From Xanthobacteraceae bacterium (GTDB lineage: Bacteria; Pseudomonadota; Alphaproteobacteria; Rhizobiales; Xanthobacteraceae): 7,479 nt of DNA. The stretch's first letter is position 1. Every line of letters starts with the position of its first letter. Location: the NCBI GenBank assembly GCA_030037185.1, contig JASHRR010001511.1, forward strand, positions 1-7,479, written 5' to 3'. The position numbers were made by a program, and so were the translations under genes. The notes below the pieces were generated by a model, which made no database searches, was not told the origin of the DNA, and saw nothing but the letters and a program-made list of their open reading frames with translations. This document shows positions 7,301 to 7,479 of the stretch, piece by piece.

Positions 7301-7361
7301 CGTCAATGAGAAAGACGTGGTCGCCCTTCTTCAGCTTGCGCGGCGCGGCGGTTTTGGACAT
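4353..7361 (-). CDS. polA: DNA polymerase I with degenerate proofreading site
   Basis: PolA fills gaps and removes RNA primers in replication and repair. The 1002-aa product has three domains. The 5'-nuclease (about residues 14-305) keeps its acids: D20, D82, E132, D134, D135, D157, D159, D206 and D209. A Pro/Ala-rich linker (about 319-375) follows. The 3'-5' exonuclease-like domain (about 393-590) keeps D418 and D495 (E. coli D355, D424), but E357 is replaced by A420, Y497 by I567 and D501 by T571. The polymerase domain is intact: motif A DYSQIE (D775, E780), motif B R824, K828, F832, Y836, and motif C HDE (951-953). I start at the ATG complementary to 7359-7361, because MSKTAAPRKLKKGDHVFLIDGS matches family N-termini. 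A GTG at 7400 would add 13 unconserved residues. The upstream AGGG is a weak, close Shine-Dalgarno sequence. The gene converges on fahA. Confidence 0.97.
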   Translation of the reverse strand: MSKTAAPRKLKKGDHVFLIDGSSFIFRAYFAMFKAAQSRGRSFTRSDGVPTGAVLTFCNMLWKLLREGLSGVMPTHMAVVFDYSGKSFRNQIYADYKGHRPEPPDELVPQFPLMRDAVRAFGLIPIEQEGFEADDLIATYARVALEAGADVSIIAGDKDLMQLVRPGVMMFDPMPGNERRIGAEEVAEKFGVPPEKVPDVQALIGDTTDNVPGVPGIGVKTAAQLINEYGDLEALLARAAEIKQEKRRQSLIEFAEQARVSKRLVLLDDEVELKCPLENLPLVGRDPRKLIAFLKAMEFANLTKRVGEATGVDPNAIDPDKALRTTAEPPPPPIGETAAVAAATPRQLSLGLPLAASDRKRPAGLRTEPTTPLGLVRQRLAEISGRRIDRSGYQMIGDADALGQWIAQATDRGAVAIDLATTSADPMIAVLIGVSLALAPNQAAYVPLGHREGGDLLASGGLAAGQVLQHEALALLKPMLEDAGVLKVGHDLKHDALVLDRHGISLNAFDDIMLMSYVLDAGRAGHGLEELSRRHLDHAMLNMADIVGKGRTLVPFETVEATRACSICAETADVTLRVWRLLSARLVAERVVTVYQTLERPLVPVLARMEQRGISIDTEVLSRLSGDFAQKTAALEAEIQDIAGEPLNPGSPKQIADVLFGKMKLPGARKTKTGAWSTSASVLDDLAEEGHLLPTRILEWRQISKLRSTYTELLPSFVNPDTGRVHTNYALASTSTGRLSSFDPNLQNIPVRTEDGRKIRRAFVALPGTKLISADYSQIELRLLAEIADIEALKRAFRQGTDIHAMTASEMFNVPVKGMPGEVRRRAKAINFGIIYGISAFGLANQLGISREEAGAYIKKYFERFPGIRAFMDATKEACRQTGYVTTLFGRKCHYPDIIASNPSIRSFNERAAVNARLQGTAADIIRRAMIRMDEALVKQHLAAQMLLQVHDELVFQVPDGEIDRTIVVIKRVMEEAPLPAVALTVPLHVDAHAADNWDEAH

Positions 7362-7374
7362 CGGCCCTGCGTAT

Positions 7375-7397
7375 GTATGGCGTCGCCACCGCCATAC
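7375..7397. promoter_or_regulatory. Inverted repeat in the polA leader
   Basis: gtatggcg (7375-7382) and cgccatac (7390-7397) form a perfect 8-bp inverted repeat with a 7-nt spacer, ending 13 bp before the polA ATG. In the polA transcript it would be a hairpin just upstream of the ribosome binding region. As DNA it could be an operator. It overlaps the possible start (7377) of the rightward reading frame. The function is inferred from position only. Confidence 0.4.
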
Positions 7398-7479
7398 CAC
7401 CCCGTGCCCGATGCGGAAAGCCTGCTTGGGGACGATGCGGCTGTGCGGGCTAAGAGGATCAGGTCCGCCCTTGTTTCGC
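7377..7479 (+). CDS. Possible N-terminal fragment of a divergent gene (runs off the window)
   Basis: A rightward frame opens with ATG at 7377 (beginning MASPPPYHPVPDAESLLG) and stays open to the window end, 34 codons. GTG codons at 7404 and 7443 are alternative starts; GGGGA at 7428-7432 lies 10 nt before the latter. About 70 percent of its third positions are G or C, in line with coding sequence here, and the composition (acidic then basic, VRAKRIRSALVS) is protein-like. No Shine-Dalgarno sequence precedes 7377 or 7404. I do not recognise the family. It would be divergent from polA with only 15 bp between start codons if 7377 is right. It may equally be non-coding polA upstream sequence. Confidence 0.35.
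   Translation, partial: MASPPPYHPVPDAESLLGDDAAVRAKRIRSALVS

Overview
The window reads as a chromosomal housekeeping segment of a high-GC alphaproteobacterium, most likely in the Hyphomicrobiales (Rhizobiales) near the Bradyrhizobium/Xanthobacteraceae area. This placement is an inference from three things: the strongly G/C-biased third codon positions, a DNA polymerase I whose conserved blocks (such as MPGNERRIG and the NWDEAH carboxy end) look like those of Bradyrhizobium-type enzymes, and an intergenic palindrome of the gcccgg-cttgacc type common in that group. No mobile element, phage gene, CRISPR array, tRNA or rRNA was found.

Positions 1-4322 (+ strand) form a tyrosine/phenylalanine degradation cluster. 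It begins with the 3' two-thirds of 4-hydroxyphenylpyruvate dioxygenase (hppD). A 193-bp gap with palindromic repeats follows, then complete homogentisate 1,2-dioxygenase (hmgA). Next come a 369-bp gap that can fold into an unusual set of hairpins, a small membrane protein of the DUF4260 type, and, 17 bp later, fumarylacetoacetase (fahA). Together the enzymes take 4-hydroxyphenylpyruvate to homogentisate, open the ring to maleylacetoacetate, and finally split fumarylacetoacetate to fumarate and acetoacetate. The maleylacetoacetate isomerase step is not encoded here.

Positions 4353-7361 (- strand) encode DNA polymerase I (polA, 1002 aa), converging on fahA across only 30 bp. Its 5'-nuclease and polymerase active sites are intact. 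The 3'-5' proofreading site has lost two of its four metal-binding acids and the accompanying tyrosine, so this PolA probably cannot proofread. This is the most notable observation in the window. At the right edge (7377-7479) a short rightward reading frame may be the start of a divergent gene; it shares an 8-bp inverted repeat with the polA leader.

I see no clearly novel multi-gene system. The items worth following up are the degenerate PolA exonuclease site, the possible structured RNA downstream of hmgA, and the DUF4260 gene embedded in the homogentisate pathway.
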